From: Clostridiaceae bacterium M8S5
GTDB taxonomy: Bacteria > Bacillota > Clostridia > Tissierellales > MCWD3
Assembly: GCA_029227815.1 (NCBI GenBank)
Contig: CP118523.1
Coordinates: 2,914,001-2,978,000, forward strand
DNA: 64,000 bases
Reading direction: 5' to 3'
In this document: in pieces, positions 8,002 to 16,752 of the stretch
How the letters are laid out: every line of letters starts with the position of its first letter
Numbering within the stretch: the first letter of the stretch is position 1
Made by a program: the position numbers and the translations under genes
Notes under the pieces: generated by a model
Databases searched by the model: none
Seen by the model: the letters and a program-made list of their open reading frames with translations, nothing else
What the model was told of the DNA's origin: nothing

Positions 8002-8607
8002 CTATGCTAATCTTTGTTTTATATAAGCATCTACTTTTTTTCTATCTGCAGCTTTTATTTTCATTGATACATCTCTACTTTTACTACCTAACCATTTAAA
8101 GCTACCTTTTTTCTCCTTTGTAGTAAAAGTCAATACGTAATACCTAGTTACTCCCTTTCTATTTTCCTTTGACTGTTTCGCACTCCATTTATATGACCCT
8201 ATTCTATCCCAATTGAAGCTACCTTCTTGTGTAGATACTCCTATATCATTTATATAGTCTTTATCAGCTCCTTTTAATATCCAAAATACACCTATACTGA
8301 ACCAAAGTATTGCATTTAGTAAATACACTGAAGCATCTAGCAGTGTTTGATTACTCGGATCAGGTGTATATGTTAGGTATCCTCTAAAATATCTATAAGC
8401 TAGATATATAAATACAACGGAAAGAATCATTAACAATGAATTATACCTTCTCAAACCTTTTACATATGCTTTTTTTAGTCTCAACATTACTATAAGCCTA
8501 AAACCTATAAGTGAAAATATCAGACTTCCAAAAATTATAGTGCTTGGAGTTATCCTCAAATCGTCTCTTCCTTTCTTTATTGGTACTTTATATATTTTTA
8601 TCACCAA
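8002..8607 (-). CDS. Membrane protein of unknown function, possibly DUF5673-like
   Basis: The 201-residue protein has an N-terminal membrane half with segments at about 22-42, 58-75 and 90-110. A soluble C-terminal part follows (SFNWDRIGSYKWS... LTFTTKEKKG... AADRKKVDAYIKQRLA). The pattern of a tryptophan-containing strand followed by a C-terminal 'VDxYIxxRL' helix resembles small PH-like domains of the DUF5673 type, but this is a weak match by eye. It stands alone between the hypDE genes and the repeat copy A that serves as its terminator. Function unknown. Confidence 0.65.
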   Translation of the reverse strand: MVIKIYKVPIKKGRDDLRITPSTIIFGSLIFSLIGFRLIVMLRLKKAYVKGLRRYNSLLMILSVVFIYLAYRYFRGYLTYTPDPSNQTLLDASVYLLNAILWFSIGVFWILKGADKDYINDIGVSTQEGSFNWDRIGSYKWSAKQSKENRKGVTRYYVLTFTTKEKKGSFKWLGSKSRDVSMKIKAADRKKVDAYIKQRLA

Positions 8608-8640
8608 TAATATTATACTACGTTAGAACTCTTTTTTAAA

Positions 8641-11001
8641 CTAAAAATGTCTATGTTCTGTTCTAGTTATTATTTCATCCTGTAATTCTTTGTTCAAATT
8701 ATTGAAGTAATCGCTATACCCTGCTACTCTTACTATTAGATTTTTATACTCCTGTGGATTAGCTTGTGCTTTTTTAAGTGTATCTAGGTCAACCACATTA
8801 AACTGGATATGGTGACCATCCAATTTAAAATATACACGTATTAGTTCTTTCATACTCGCGATTCCTTTTTCGCTATGCAGAAGATCAGGTGTAAACTTTT
8901 GATTTAATAGCGTTCCTCCTGTTTTTAAATGATCCATTTTAGAGGCTGATTTTATAACTGCAGTTGGTCCATTGACATCTGCCCCTTGAACTGGAGATAT
9001 TCCCTCAGACAATGGCATCCCAGCTTTTCTACCATCTGGTGAAGCTCCTATTACACTTCCAAAGTAAACATGACATGTAGTTGGTAGCATTTGTATTCTG
9101 TATTTGCCACCATTAACTGTATTTCTATCATCTACTGCATTATAGAACATATCAAAAGCTATCTGCATGATCTCATCAGCATAGTCAAGGTCATTGCCAT
9201 ATTTAGGTGTTTTAGTTACTAATCTATTTCTTAATTTTTCATTCCCTAAAAAATTATCATTGAGTATATTAACTAATTCTTTTATCTTTACTAGTTTATT
9301 ATCATACACATGATATTTGATTGCTGATAGTGAATCTGTTAAACTTGCTATTCCCACGCCTTGTATATATCTTGTATTATATCTTGCTCCTCCGTTATTA
9401 TAATCTCTCCCTTTTTTTATACAATCCTCTATGACTATTGACATGAATGGAGCAGGCATATACTTAGCATAAAGCATTTCTATTATATTGTTACCCCTTA
9501 TTTTTATATCTATAAAGTATTTTAGCTGTTTACCAAATGCTTTAAGTATATCATCAAACGTAGTATGCTCATTCATTTGACCAGTTTCTAAACCTACCTT
9601 TTTTCCTGTTCTTGTATCTAATCCATTGTTAAGTGTTATTTCTAGTATCTTTACTAGGTTAAGATATCCTGTTAGTATATATGATTCTTTGCCAAAGCAC
9701 CCTACTTCTACACACCCACTAGTACCTCCACATCTTGCATCTTCTAGACTTTTCCCTTGCCTTATTAACTCCTTTACTACTGCATCTGTGTTAAATACTG
9801 ATGGAAAACCCATTCCTTCTCTTATTACTTCCAATGCTTTTTTTATAAAATGATCTGGGTTTTTTCTACTAATTTGAACATTTGTACTTGGCTGTAATAT
9901 TTTCATATCACTTATAACTTCTAACAATAAATATGATACATCATTTACCCCATTTGTTCCATCTGGCTTAATTCCACCAATATTTATATTACAAAAATCT
10001 GTATAAGTCCCACTTTCCTCTAATGTAATACCTACTTTAGGAGGTGCTGGCTGATTATTGAACTTAACCCAAAAGCACTCTAACAATTCTTTTGCAGACT
10101 CTCTTGTAAGTGTACCTTCTTCTATCTCTTTCTCATAAAATGGATATAAATGCTGATCTAGTTTTCCCGGGCAAAATGAATCCCATGTGTTTAATTCTGT
10201 TATTACGCCTAGATGTACAAACCAATACATCTGTAAGGCTTCTCTAAACGTTCTAGGTTTATTAGCTGGAACATAATCACATATGTCTGCTATATCTAAT
10301 AATTCATGTTTCCTCATTTCATTTTCTTCTTTGTATGCCATCTCTTTTGCTAAGTCAGAGTGCCTTTTTGCAAATATAATTATAGCATCTGCGCAAATCA
10401 TCATAGCTTTAAGTTCTTCTTGTTTATTAAACGCATCTACATCTGAAATATAGTCTATATCATCTAAAGCTCTTTGAATCTGTTTCTTAAAGTCCACAAA
10501 ACCCATTTTGTAGATTTTATTATCCGCTACTGTATGTCCTGGAGCTCTTTGTTCCATGAATTCTGTAAATATACCAGCATTGTAACATTCTTTCCACTCG
10601 GATGTCATTTGCTTAAATATCAAATCTCTCATGGATTTATCTTTCCAGTAAGGTATTATTTGTGATTTTTGTTGTTCTAAGATCTCATCACTTACTTTAA
10701 ATAATATCTTTTGTCTATCATTCATAATTTTTAAATCTTCTAATGTGTGGCAACAAAGTTCTGGATATGTTGGCGTTGATTGAGGATACTCTCCCCTCTC
10801 GCCAACTATCAATTCATGATTATTTATGCAGATGGTCTTATTTTCCATCACATACTTAAATGACAACGCTCTTAACACTGGTATAGATACTTTCCCTTGA
10901 TATTTTTTGTATGCCTGTGTTGCTAATACAGCTCTTTCTATAGAAATTTTAGGCTCTGATGAAAGACTCTGTTTTCTTAATTTTCTTACTCTTTCATTCA
11001 T
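8641..11001 (-). CDS. hypD: Glycyl radical enzyme, probable trans-4-hydroxy-L-proline dehydratase
   Basis: A 786-residue glycyl radical enzyme. The catalytic loop GGTSGCVEVGCFGKE holds the radical cysteine Cys430 and the base Glu432; the GCVE form marks the dehydratase/lyase branch rather than pyruvate formate-lyase (which has two adjacent cysteines). The glycyl radical motif RVAGYSDYF places Gly761 25 residues from the end. The segments RAPGHTV, FNNQPAPPKVGITLEES and TYTDF match, from memory, the clostridial HypD sequence along its length. HypD removes water from trans-4-hydroxyproline to give pyrroline-5-carboxylate, which ProC reduces to proline. Its activase is encoded 3 bases downstream on the plus-strand map, that is, upstream in the operon. 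The exact substrate is inferred from similarity; propanediol, glycerol or choline lyases are the alternatives. Confidence 0.85.
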   Translation of the reverse strand: MNERVRKLRKQSLSSEPKISIERAVLATQAYKKYQGKVSIPVLRALSFKYVMENKTICINNHELIVGERGEYPQSTPTYPELCCHTLEDLKIMNDRQKILFKVSDEILEQQKSQIIPYWKDKSMRDLIFKQMTSEWKECYNAGIFTEFMEQRAPGHTVADNKIYKMGFVDFKKQIQRALDDIDYISDVDAFNKQEELKAMMICADAIIIFAKRHSDLAKEMAYKEENEMRKHELLDIADICDYVPANKPRTFREALQMYWFVHLGVITELNTWDSFCPGKLDQHLYPFYEKEIEEGTLTRESAKELLECFWVKFNNQPAPPKVGITLEESGTYTDFCNINIGGIKPDGTNGVNDVSYLLLEVISDMKILQPSTNVQISRKNPDHFIKKALEVIREGMGFPSVFNTDAVVKELIRQGKSLEDARCGGTSGCVEVGCFGKESYILTGYLNLVKILEITLNNGLDTRTGKKVGLETGQMNEHTTFDDILKAFGKQLKYFIDIKIRGNNIIEMLYAKYMPAPFMSIVIEDCIKKGRDYNNGGARYNTRYIQGVGIASLTDSLSAIKYHVYDNKLVKIKELVNILNDNFLGNEKLRNRLVTKTPKYGNDLDYADEIMQIAFDMFYNAVDDRNTVNGGKYRIQMLPTTCHVYFGSVIGASPDGRKAGMPLSEGISPVQGADVNGPTAVIKSASKMDHLKTGGTLLNQKFTPDLLHSEKGIASMKELIRVYFKLDGHHIQFNVVDLDTLKKAQANPQEYKNLIVRVAGYSDYFNNLNKELQDEIITRTEHRHF

Positions 11002-11004
11002 TTT

Positions 11005-11904
11005 CTATCCTCCTATCTTAACATTTAAGTTATATTTCTTTAGATATGAAGCTATTTGTTCATAATATTCATGTGAACGTGTTTTAATATCATTTAATGC
11101 ATAATTTCTACTGAGTTTTATGTATTTATCTTTGGAAATATTATGATAAGGTAGTAAAAAGACTTTTTTTTGATTTAGGGAATTTAAAAACTCTCCTATT
11201 TTTAATATATTTTCTATTTCATCATTTATTGTTGGTATTATAGGTATGCGAATCCAAATATTCTTTGAATGTGTGATTAGTTTTTGTAGGTTCTTTAGTA
11301 TTTGTTTATTACTGTGACCTGTTAGCTTTATATGTTTTTCTTCATCCATATGTTTTATATCATATAGAAATAAATCAACTTTATCTATTATTTTGTCTAT
11401 ATCTTCTTCACTGCAGTAGCCTGATGTATCTATGGCTGTATGTAATCCTTTTGACTTGGCATGATCTAATAGACTGTTCAAAAAGTCAATCTGCATCATT
11501 GGCTCACCTCCAGAAAAAGTAACGCCTCCTCCTGATTCTTCGTAAAACATTCTATCCTTTATGACTTCATCTATTATTTCTTTTACTGACTTACTATGCC
11601 CTAATATCTTTATAGCCTCTGAAGGACATTGACTTTCACATTCACTGCACATACTGCAGGTTTCAAAGTTGACCCTTATATTACTTTGACTTTCTGTAAA
11701 GCAACCATTTTTACAGTTGGCTACACAAGATTTACAACTTATACACTTTTTATCATCATAAGTTATTTCCTTGTATGTATTTTGGCTCTCAGGATTATGA
11801 CACCATATACAATCCAGTGGACATCCTTTTAGAAATACTGTTGTTCTAATACCAGGACCATCGTTGATACTATATTTTTGTATATTAAAAATCATACCAT
11901 TCAT
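11005..11904 (-). CDS. hypE: Glycyl radical enzyme activase (radical SAM), HypE type
   Basis: A 299-residue radical SAM protein that installs the glycyl radical on the neighbouring dehydratase. The SAM-binding 4Fe-4S motif is CPLDCIWC (Cys28, Cys32, Cys35). A ferredoxin-like insert follows with two clusters (CISCKSCVANC and CSMCSECESQC), as in activases of dehydratase-type glycyl radical enzymes, whereas PflA lacks this insert. GGGVTFSGGEPM is the usual GGE motif. The gene is first in the operon and the stop codon is followed after 3 bases by hypD. No promoter with a good spacer was found upstream. Confidence 0.88.
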   Translation of the reverse strand: MNGMIFNIQKYSINDGPGIRTTVFLKGCPLDCIWCHNPESQNTYKEITYDDKKCISCKSCVANCKNGCFTESQSNIRVNFETCSMCSECESQCPSEAIKILGHSKSVKEIIDEVIKDRMFYEESGGGVTFSGGEPMMQIDFLNSLLDHAKSKGLHTAIDTSGYCSEEDIDKIIDKVDLFLYDIKHMDEEKHIKLTGHSNKQILKNLQKLITHSKNIWIRIPIIPTINDEIENILKIGEFLNSLNQKKVFLLPYHNISKDKYIKLSRNYALNDIKTRSHEYYEQIASYLKKYNLNVKIGG

Positions 11905-12018
11905 GGCAACACTCCTTGTAAAAATATGGACATTTATTTACTTTATTCTTTAATCTTATCTTACAATATTTCAACAATTGACAATAATAATCCTTTTTAT
12001 CTAGATATATTTATAGGG

Positions 12019-12047
12019 TTTACTTATTGATTGTATTATGTTACAAT
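12019..12047 (+). promoter_or_regulatory. Predicted promoter of the leader-peptide/methyltransferase transcript
   Basis: TTTACT (12019-12024) and TACAAT (12042-12047) are separated by 17 bases. A transcript from here would begin near 12054, just before the leader peptide's ribosome binding site. Confidence 0.5.
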
Positions 12048-12080
12048 ACTACCAATATAAATTTAGAGAGGTAATTAGTT

Positions 12081-12113
12081 ATGAACAATTTCAAAAGATT
12101 TGACGGCCTGTAA
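12081..12113 (+). CDS. 10-residue leader peptide (putative translational attenuator)
   Basis: A short frame encodes MNNFKRFDGL and stops at TAA. It has its own ribosome binding site AGAGAGG 9 bases before the ATG and a predicted promoter upstream. Its last codons (GGCCT, 12105-12109) can pair with AGGCC at 12125-12129. This lies directly beside a second stem that hides the Shine-Dalgarno sequence of the methyltransferase gene. The order of leader peptide, paired segments and masked ribosome binding site is that of ermC-type drug-inducible leaders. The sequence is not one of the known stalling peptides, so the inducer is unknown. Confidence 0.6.
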   Translation: MNNFKRFDGL

Positions 12114-12128
12114 CAACGTTCTCGAGGC

Positions 12129-12173
12129 CCTCCATTTGTTTGTTCTTAAATTAATAATAGACTAAAATGGAGG
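12129..12173 (+). promoter_or_regulatory. RNA hairpin sequestering the methyltransferase Shine-Dalgarno
   Basis: CCTCCATTT (12129-12137) is the exact complement of AAATGGAGG (12165-12173), giving a 9-bp stem with a 27-base loop. The 3' arm contains GGAGG, the ribosome binding site 8 bases before the GTG start at 12182. The 5' arm CCTCC is itself the anti-Shine-Dalgarno sequence. No T-run follows, so this is not a terminator. In the folded state the site should be masked; ribosome stalling on the upstream leader could change the fold. Confidence 0.65.
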
Positions 12174-12181
12174 ATTAAATA

Positions 12182-12934
12182 GTGAAAAATAAAATATTAT
12201 ATGATAAAATTAAAGATTATTTAAACGTAGATTTTAAAGGTTGGGATTTCAGTTATATTAGTGATAAAATGAAAGAATTCCCATTACCTTGGAACTATGC
12301 TATTGAAGTAGAAAAACATCTACACAGTAGCAACGCTATGCTAGATATGGGAACTGGCGGTGGTGAGTTCTTATACTCATTAAAACCTTTACCAAAGTTG
12401 ACATGTGCAACAGAAGGTTATAAACCGAACATAAAAATAGCTAGAGACAATCTTAAGCCGTTAGGCATCAAAGTATTTGAAGTTAATGATGATGAAAATC
12501 TTCCATTTGATGATTCTAAGTTTGATTTAGTAATAAACAGACATGAATCTTTTAATGCTAATGAAGTAAGTAGAATCATGAAAAAAGACGGAATATTCAT
12601 TACTCAGCAAGTTGGAGGTATGAATGATTCTGATATAAACTCTATGTTTGGTGCAAAGCAAAGTGAATATTTAGATATTTGTTTATGTAAATTTTCTGAG
12701 AATATTAAATCAACAAAACTTACCATAGTTAAGGAAAAGGAATGTTTGACTAAAGTAAGATTTTATGATGTATGTGCTTTAGCATATTATTTACTAAAAT
12801 GCATACCTTGGCAGATAAAAGATTTCTCTGTTGATAAGTATTTTGATAAGTTAGTCTATATAGACAATGTAATAAAAAGACAAGATTATATTGATTTTAT
12901 TAGTCATAGATTTATGATTATAGCACAGAAATAG
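12182..12934 (+). CDS. Class I SAM-dependent methyltransferase, attenuator-controlled
   Basis: A 250-residue Rossmann-fold methyltransferase. Motif I is LDMGTGGGEF (residues about 57-66), the acidic post-I residue is in ATEGYKPNI, and motif IV is the region FDLVINRHESF. It lacks the NPPY motif of Erm and other N6-adenine methyltransferases, so the acceptor is not obvious. The start is GTG with GGAGG at 8 bases; this Shine-Dalgarno is locked in the hairpin described above. That control suggests an inducible gene, possibly one for antibiotic resistance, but this is inference. It is followed by the argS T-box leader. Confidence 0.85.
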   Translation: MKNKILYDKIKDYLNVDFKGWDFSYISDKMKEFPLPWNYAIEVEKHLHSSNAMLDMGTGGGEFLYSLKPLPKLTCATEGYKPNIKIARDNLKPLGIKVFEVNDDENLPFDDSKFDLVINRHESFNANEVSRIMKKDGIFITQQVGGMNDSDINSMFGAKQSEYLDICLCKFSENIKSTKLTIVKEKECLTKVRFYDVCALAYYLLKCIPWQIKDFSVDKYFDKLVYIDNVIKRQDYIDFISHRFMIIAQK

Positions 12935-12958
12935 TGTATAAGTAAATATAAAATCCTA

Positions 12959-13198
12959 TGAAAAGAAAAGTACTTTTTAAAATATCTTCTAGCGAGTGGG
13001 GATTGGTGTAAGCCCATAAGATTATTAAAGAGGAAGAGAGTCTTTGAGGAGTTTTCCTGAAATAGCAGTAGGGATAAACGCATGCCTGCGTTATTGGTTA
13101 GAGTGGGGACGTCTTTATAATAATTTATACGTAGATATACCCAAATAGAGTGGTACCACGGATATACCCGTCTCTTTGTTGAGGCGGTTTTTTTTGTT
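12959..13198 (+). promoter_or_regulatory. T-box riboswitch of argS, specifier AGA
   Basis: The leader contains the conserved T-box sequence AGAGTGGTACCACGG (13147-13161), which pairs with the uncharged tRNA acceptor end, followed by an intrinsic terminator. The 5' part has AAAAGTACTTTTT and the stem I apex GGTGTAAGCCC. The specifier region reads GGAAG-AGA-G; by alignment with B. subtilis leaders (GAA-N-specifier-purine) the specifier codon is AGA at 13037-13039, an arginine codon. This fits the downstream arginyl-tRNA synthetase. About 200 bases separate the terminator from the argS start, and no other feature is visible in that gap (13199-13396). Confidence 0.92.
13168..13195 (+). terminator. 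T-box leader terminator of argS
   Basis: The stem CCGTCTC / GAGGCGG with one G-U pair is followed by eight Ts. It competes with the antiterminator formed by the T-box sequence just upstream. Confidence 0.88.
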
Positions 13199-13396
13199 AT
13201 ATATTATTTAACCTAAATTATTTACAGAAAAAATAATAACTATATTGCATCCTTCTAATTACAATATATCCATCACTTTTTCACCGTACCACCCAGTACG
13301 CTTTCAAAATCGATAAAATACTGTAATTTAGAAAACTACAGCATATTTATTAATATTCCATGAATAATTCAGGTTTTACATGAAAGGATGTTTTTT

Positions 13397-15157
13397 ATGA
13401 AATTAATATCAGAAATTTTAACATTGATTTTCAAAAAAGGATTTGTAAAAGCTGGTTACAATGAAAAATACGGCATTGTCAATTTATCAAATAGACTTGA
13501 TTTATGTCAATACCAGTGTAATGGGTGTCTTTCTGCTGCTAAAATCTACAAAAAATCACCTATAGACATCGCTCATTCTGTTGTGAAAAATATAAAACCC
13601 AATAGTCACTTTAAAGAAATAAGTGTAGTAAAACCTGGTTTTATAAATATAACTCTATCAGATGACTTTATAACTGATTACATCAATGATATGTATAAAG
13701 ATGATAAATTAGGTTGTGATAACGAAAAAACACCTAAAACCATCATTGTAGACTATGGTGGCGCAAATATTGCTAAACCTTTACATGTAGGACATTTACG
13801 TTCTGCTATTATTGGCGAAAGCATTAAAAGAATAAATCGATTTAAAGGACATAATGTAACCAGTGATGTTCACTTAGGTGACTGGGGACTTCAAATGGGC
13901 ATGGTCATAACTGAGCTTAAGGAAAGAAAACCTCATCTGCCATATTTTGATGATAATTATGATAGACATCCATCTGAGCCACCACTTACTATTGATGAGC
14001 TATCTGACATTTACCCTACTGGTAGTAAAAAAGCTAAAGAAAATACAAAGGTAATGGACGAAGCTAGATTAGCTACTGCTAAACTTCAAGAAGGTCATAA
14101 AGGGTATATGGCTCTATGGAAATATATATATGATATATCTATAGCTGATTTAAAGAAAAACTATGGTAAATTAAATGTACAGTTTGATCTATGGAAAGGT
14201 GAAAGTGACTGTCAAAGCTGTATTCCTAAAGTGGTAGATTATCTAAAACAGTGTGGTATAACAGAGGTGAGTAATGGTGCTTTGATTGTTCCCGTAGAAC
14301 TTGATACTGATAAAAAACCAATGCCTCCTTTTATGGTACTGAAATCTGATGGTGCCGCTTTATATAGTACTACTGATTTAACTACTATATATCAGCGTAT
14401 TGATGAATATAACCCTGATGATATAATATATGTCGTTGATAAAAGACAAAATCTACACTTTGAACAAGTTTTTAGGTGCGCTAGAAAATCTAATATAGCA
14501 AAAGATAACTTATATCTTAAATTTATCGGTTTTGGAACCATGAACGGTAAGGATGGAAAGCCTTTCAAAACACGTGATGGAGGTATAATGCGTCTTGAAG
14601 ATGTCATCAAAATTCTTGAAAATGGTGCTAGAGAAAAACTTTTAGCAGGAAATGAGAACTATGATAATGAGTTAATAGATGATATTTCTATCAAAGTAGG
14701 ATTAGCTGCTTTAAAATACTCTGATTTATCTAATCAATTCACTAAGGATTATGTGTTTGATCTAGAGAGATTTACTAATTTTCATGGTAAAACAGGACCA
14801 TATATACAGTACAGTATCGTAAGAATGAAATCTATTCTTAAAAAAGTAGATGTATCCGAATGGTCTAACCATACTATTTCTAACCCTCAGAGTGAAACTG
14901 AAATGAATATCATGCTAAAATTAATCGAGTTTAACTCAACGATAGATATAGCTTATAGAGATTATTCTCCTAGCAAAATATGTGATTATGCTTATGAAGT
15001 AAGTACTCTGTTTAACCGTTTTTACCATGAAACTAGAATTATCTCTGAAGATAATAAAGAGTTTAAGTCTTCTTGGATAAATTTACTGAGTTTAGGCATT
15101 AAGGTTCTTGAAAAATCACTTTGGTTACTTGGAATAGATTCTTTAGAACGTATGTAG
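13397..15157 (+). CDS. argS: Arginyl-tRNA synthetase
   Basis: Class I aminoacyl-tRNA synthetase charging tRNA(Arg) in the cytoplasm. The catalytic HIGH-type motif is HVGH (residues 130-133) in the context NIAKPLHVGHLRSAIIGE, and the KMSKS equivalent is the ArgRS-typical KTRDGG. The N-terminal Arg-tRNA recognition domain and the C-terminal DALR anticodon-binding domain (QYSIVRMKSILKK... to the terminal GIDSLERM) are both present. At 586 residues it is full length. The ATG at 13397 is chosen over the in-frame ATG at 13388 because AAAGGA then sits 8 bases upstream rather than overlapping the start. Expression is controlled by the T-box with an arginine specifier. Confidence 0.95.
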   Translation: MKLISEILTLIFKKGFVKAGYNEKYGIVNLSNRLDLCQYQCNGCLSAAKIYKKSPIDIAHSVVKNIKPNSHFKEISVVKPGFINITLSDDFITDYINDMYKDDKLGCDNEKTPKTIIVDYGGANIAKPLHVGHLRSAIIGESIKRINRFKGHNVTSDVHLGDWGLQMGMVITELKERKPHLPYFDDNYDRHPSEPPLTIDELSDIYPTGSKKAKENTKVMDEARLATAKLQEGHKGYMALWKYIYDISIADLKKNYGKLNVQFDLWKGESDCQSCIPKVVDYLKQCGITEVSNGALIVPVELDTDKKPMPPFMVLKSDGAALYSTTDLTTIYQRIDEYNPDDIIYVVDKRQNLHFEQVFRCARKSNIAKDNLYLKFIGFGTMNGKDGKPFKTRDGGIMRLEDVIKILENGAREKLLAGNENYDNELIDDISIKVGLAALKYSDLSNQFTKDYVFDLERFTNFHGKTGPYIQYSIVRMKSILKKVDVSEWSNHTISNPQSETEMNIMLKLIEFNSTIDIAYRDYSPSKICDYAYEVSTLFNRFYHETRIISEDNKEFKSSWINLLSLGIKVLEKSLWLLGIDSLERM

Positions 15158-15185
15158 GTAAAAAATATTTTTTTTTAAAATCAAA

Positions 15186-15254
15186 GGTTATCTAGTTTAA
15201 AAAGGTTGTTTAATATCTCTCTTTGCTCGCTATACCTCAACAAACTAGATAATC
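15186..15254. repeat. Inverted repeat with a long loop after argS
   Basis: GGTTATCTAGTTT (15186-15198) pairs with AAACTAGATAATC (15242-15254), 12 of 13 positions, around a 43-base loop. Short direct repeats (AAAATCAAA) lie just outside both arms. No T-run follows the 3' arm, so it is not a standard terminator. It sits between argS and the tldD promoter; its role is unknown. Confidence 0.5.
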
Positions 15255-15272
15255 TTAAAATCAAAATTTATA

Positions 15273-15301
15273 TTGACGCTTTTTTCCTAAAGATTTATAA
15301 T
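15273..15301 (+). promoter_or_regulatory. Promoter of tldD-pmbA
   Basis: TTGACG (15273-15278) and TATAAT (15296-15301) are separated by 17 bases, about 70 bases upstream of the preferred tldD start. Confidence 0.75.
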
Positions 15302-15372
15302 AAAGTAATTGAGAAACTATTTTGAATTATTAGATTTATTTGAATTTACATATGAAAGGGAGGGGATTATAC

Positions 15373-16752
15373 GTGCAAAAAATTGATTTAGAAAAATATT
15401 TACCAAAACTTAAACCATATACTGAATTACGACAGCAAGAAAATCGTTTTATGAGTATCCAACTGGTAAATGGTAACCTAGTAAAAAATGAGAAAAGAAT
15501 CACTAGTGGAGTTTCTGCTAGAACTTTTAAAAATGGTTATTGGGGGTTTGCTTCAAATCCCGTTGTCAATAATGAAACTATTGATGAGGTATTAAATATA
15601 GCCAAGAAAAATGCTGATTTTCTGGCTTCTAAAGGGGATTTGAACTTACCAATGCATGAAGGGAAAACGATAGCAGAAAGTCACGATTATTCTACTAAAA
15701 AGAAAAGGCTCTCTCAAAACCAATTGATAGAATTTTTGAATCAAGTAGATAAATATATTTTTGAAAAGTATCCTAACTTAACTTCTAGAGCGATTATATT
15801 AGCATGTGTTGACATGGAGAAGAACTTAATTACATCTCATGGAACTACATCTTATTTAAATTGGCCAAGAACAAATATATATATTGAAATGACAATGACA
15901 AACGATGATGGGCCAAATAGTATGCTAGAAAGTTTCGGTGGATTTGGACACTTTGAAGATGTTTTTGAATCAATTGAAGATTTGAAGTCTGGTATTGACA
16001 CATTGTACACTGAATTGTCTGCCAAAAACAATGGTATTATACCAACTGCAGGTACTCATGAAGTGATTTTAGATGCTAGTTTAGCAGGTATATTAGCACA
16101 TGAAGCATTAGGTCATACTGTTGAAGCTGATTTTGTGCGAATTGGGTCAATCGCTGGAGATTACTTAAACGAAAAGGTTGCAAGTGAATTAATCACGTTA
16201 GTTGATTTTGCTAATAGTTATAATGGAAAAATATTACCATGCCCAATATTTATAGATGATGAAGGGGTTGAGTCTAAAGATGCATGGATAATTAAAGACG
16301 GTATTTTAGGTTCTTATTTACATAACAGAGATTCTGCTTTAGAGTTTTCAATGGAGAACACTGGTAATGCAAGAGCCTGGGATTATTCTGATGAGCCTCT
16401 TATACGAATGAGAAACACTTGTATTTTACCTGGATCTTCTAAGTTAGAAGAAATGATAGCTTCAATTGAAGATGGCTATTATTTTACTAAAACAAATAAT
16501 GGACAAGCAGATTCTACTGGTGAATTTATGTTTGCAGTTACATGTGGTTATGAAATAAAAAATGGTAAACTCGGTAGAGCAATTAAAGACACGACGATTT
16601 CTGGTAAAGCATTTGATGTATTAGCATCTGTATCAATGGTGTCAGACGATATGAAGTGGACACCTGGTGGGTTCTGTGGCAAGAAACAAATGATTCCTAC
16701 CGCAATGGGTGGCCCTGCAATCAAGTGTAAAATCAATGTGGGAGGTCAGTAA
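15373..16752 (+). CDS. tldD: Metallopeptidase TldD
   Basis: The catalytic subunit of the TldD/PmbA (TldE) heterodimeric zinc protease, which in other bacteria degrades unfolded peptides and trims modified peptides such as microcin B17. The zinc motif is HEALGH (His243, His248) in the context GILAHEALGHTVEAD. The family segments GDYLNEKVASELITLVD and the C-terminal GGFCGKKQMIPTAMGGPAIK are present. I prefer the GTG at 15373 (459 residues): AAAGGGAGGGG ends about 7 bases upstream, whereas the ATG at 15340 would start inside that ribosome binding site region. The stop codon overlaps the pmbA start. No modified-peptide precursor is visible nearby, so the substrate is unknown. Confidence 0.92.
   Translation: MQKIDLEKYLPKLKPYTELRQQENRFMSIQLVNGNLVKNEKRITSGVSARTFKNGYWGFASNPVVNNETIDEVLNIAKKNADFLASKGDLNLPMHEGKTIAESHDYSTKKKRLSQNQLIEFLNQVDKYIFEKYPNLTSRAIILACVDMEKNLITSHGTTSYLNWPRTNIYIEMTMTNDDGPNSMLESFGGFGHFEDVFESIEDLKSGIDTLYTELSAKNNGIIPTAGTHEVILDASLAGILAHEALGHTVEADFVRIGSIAGDYLNEKVASELITLVDFANSYNGKILPCPIFIDDEGVESKDAWIIKDGILGSYLHNRDSALEFSMENTGNARAWDYSDEPLIRMRNTCILPGSSKLEEMIASIEDGYYFTKTNNGQADSTGEFMFAVTCGYEIKNGKLGRAIKDTTISGKAFDVLASVSMVSDDMKWTPGGFCGKKQMIPTAMGGPAIKCKINVGGQ

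Noticed and set aside
12182..12934. Calling the attenuator-controlled gene an Erm rRNA methyltransferase
   Set aside because: The leader resembles that of erm genes, but the protein has no NPPY/NPPF motif and its fold pattern differs.
15186..15254. A fifth copy of the palindromic repeat family or a terminator after argS
   Set aside because: The stem sequence is unrelated to the repeat core, and no T-run follows the 3' arm.
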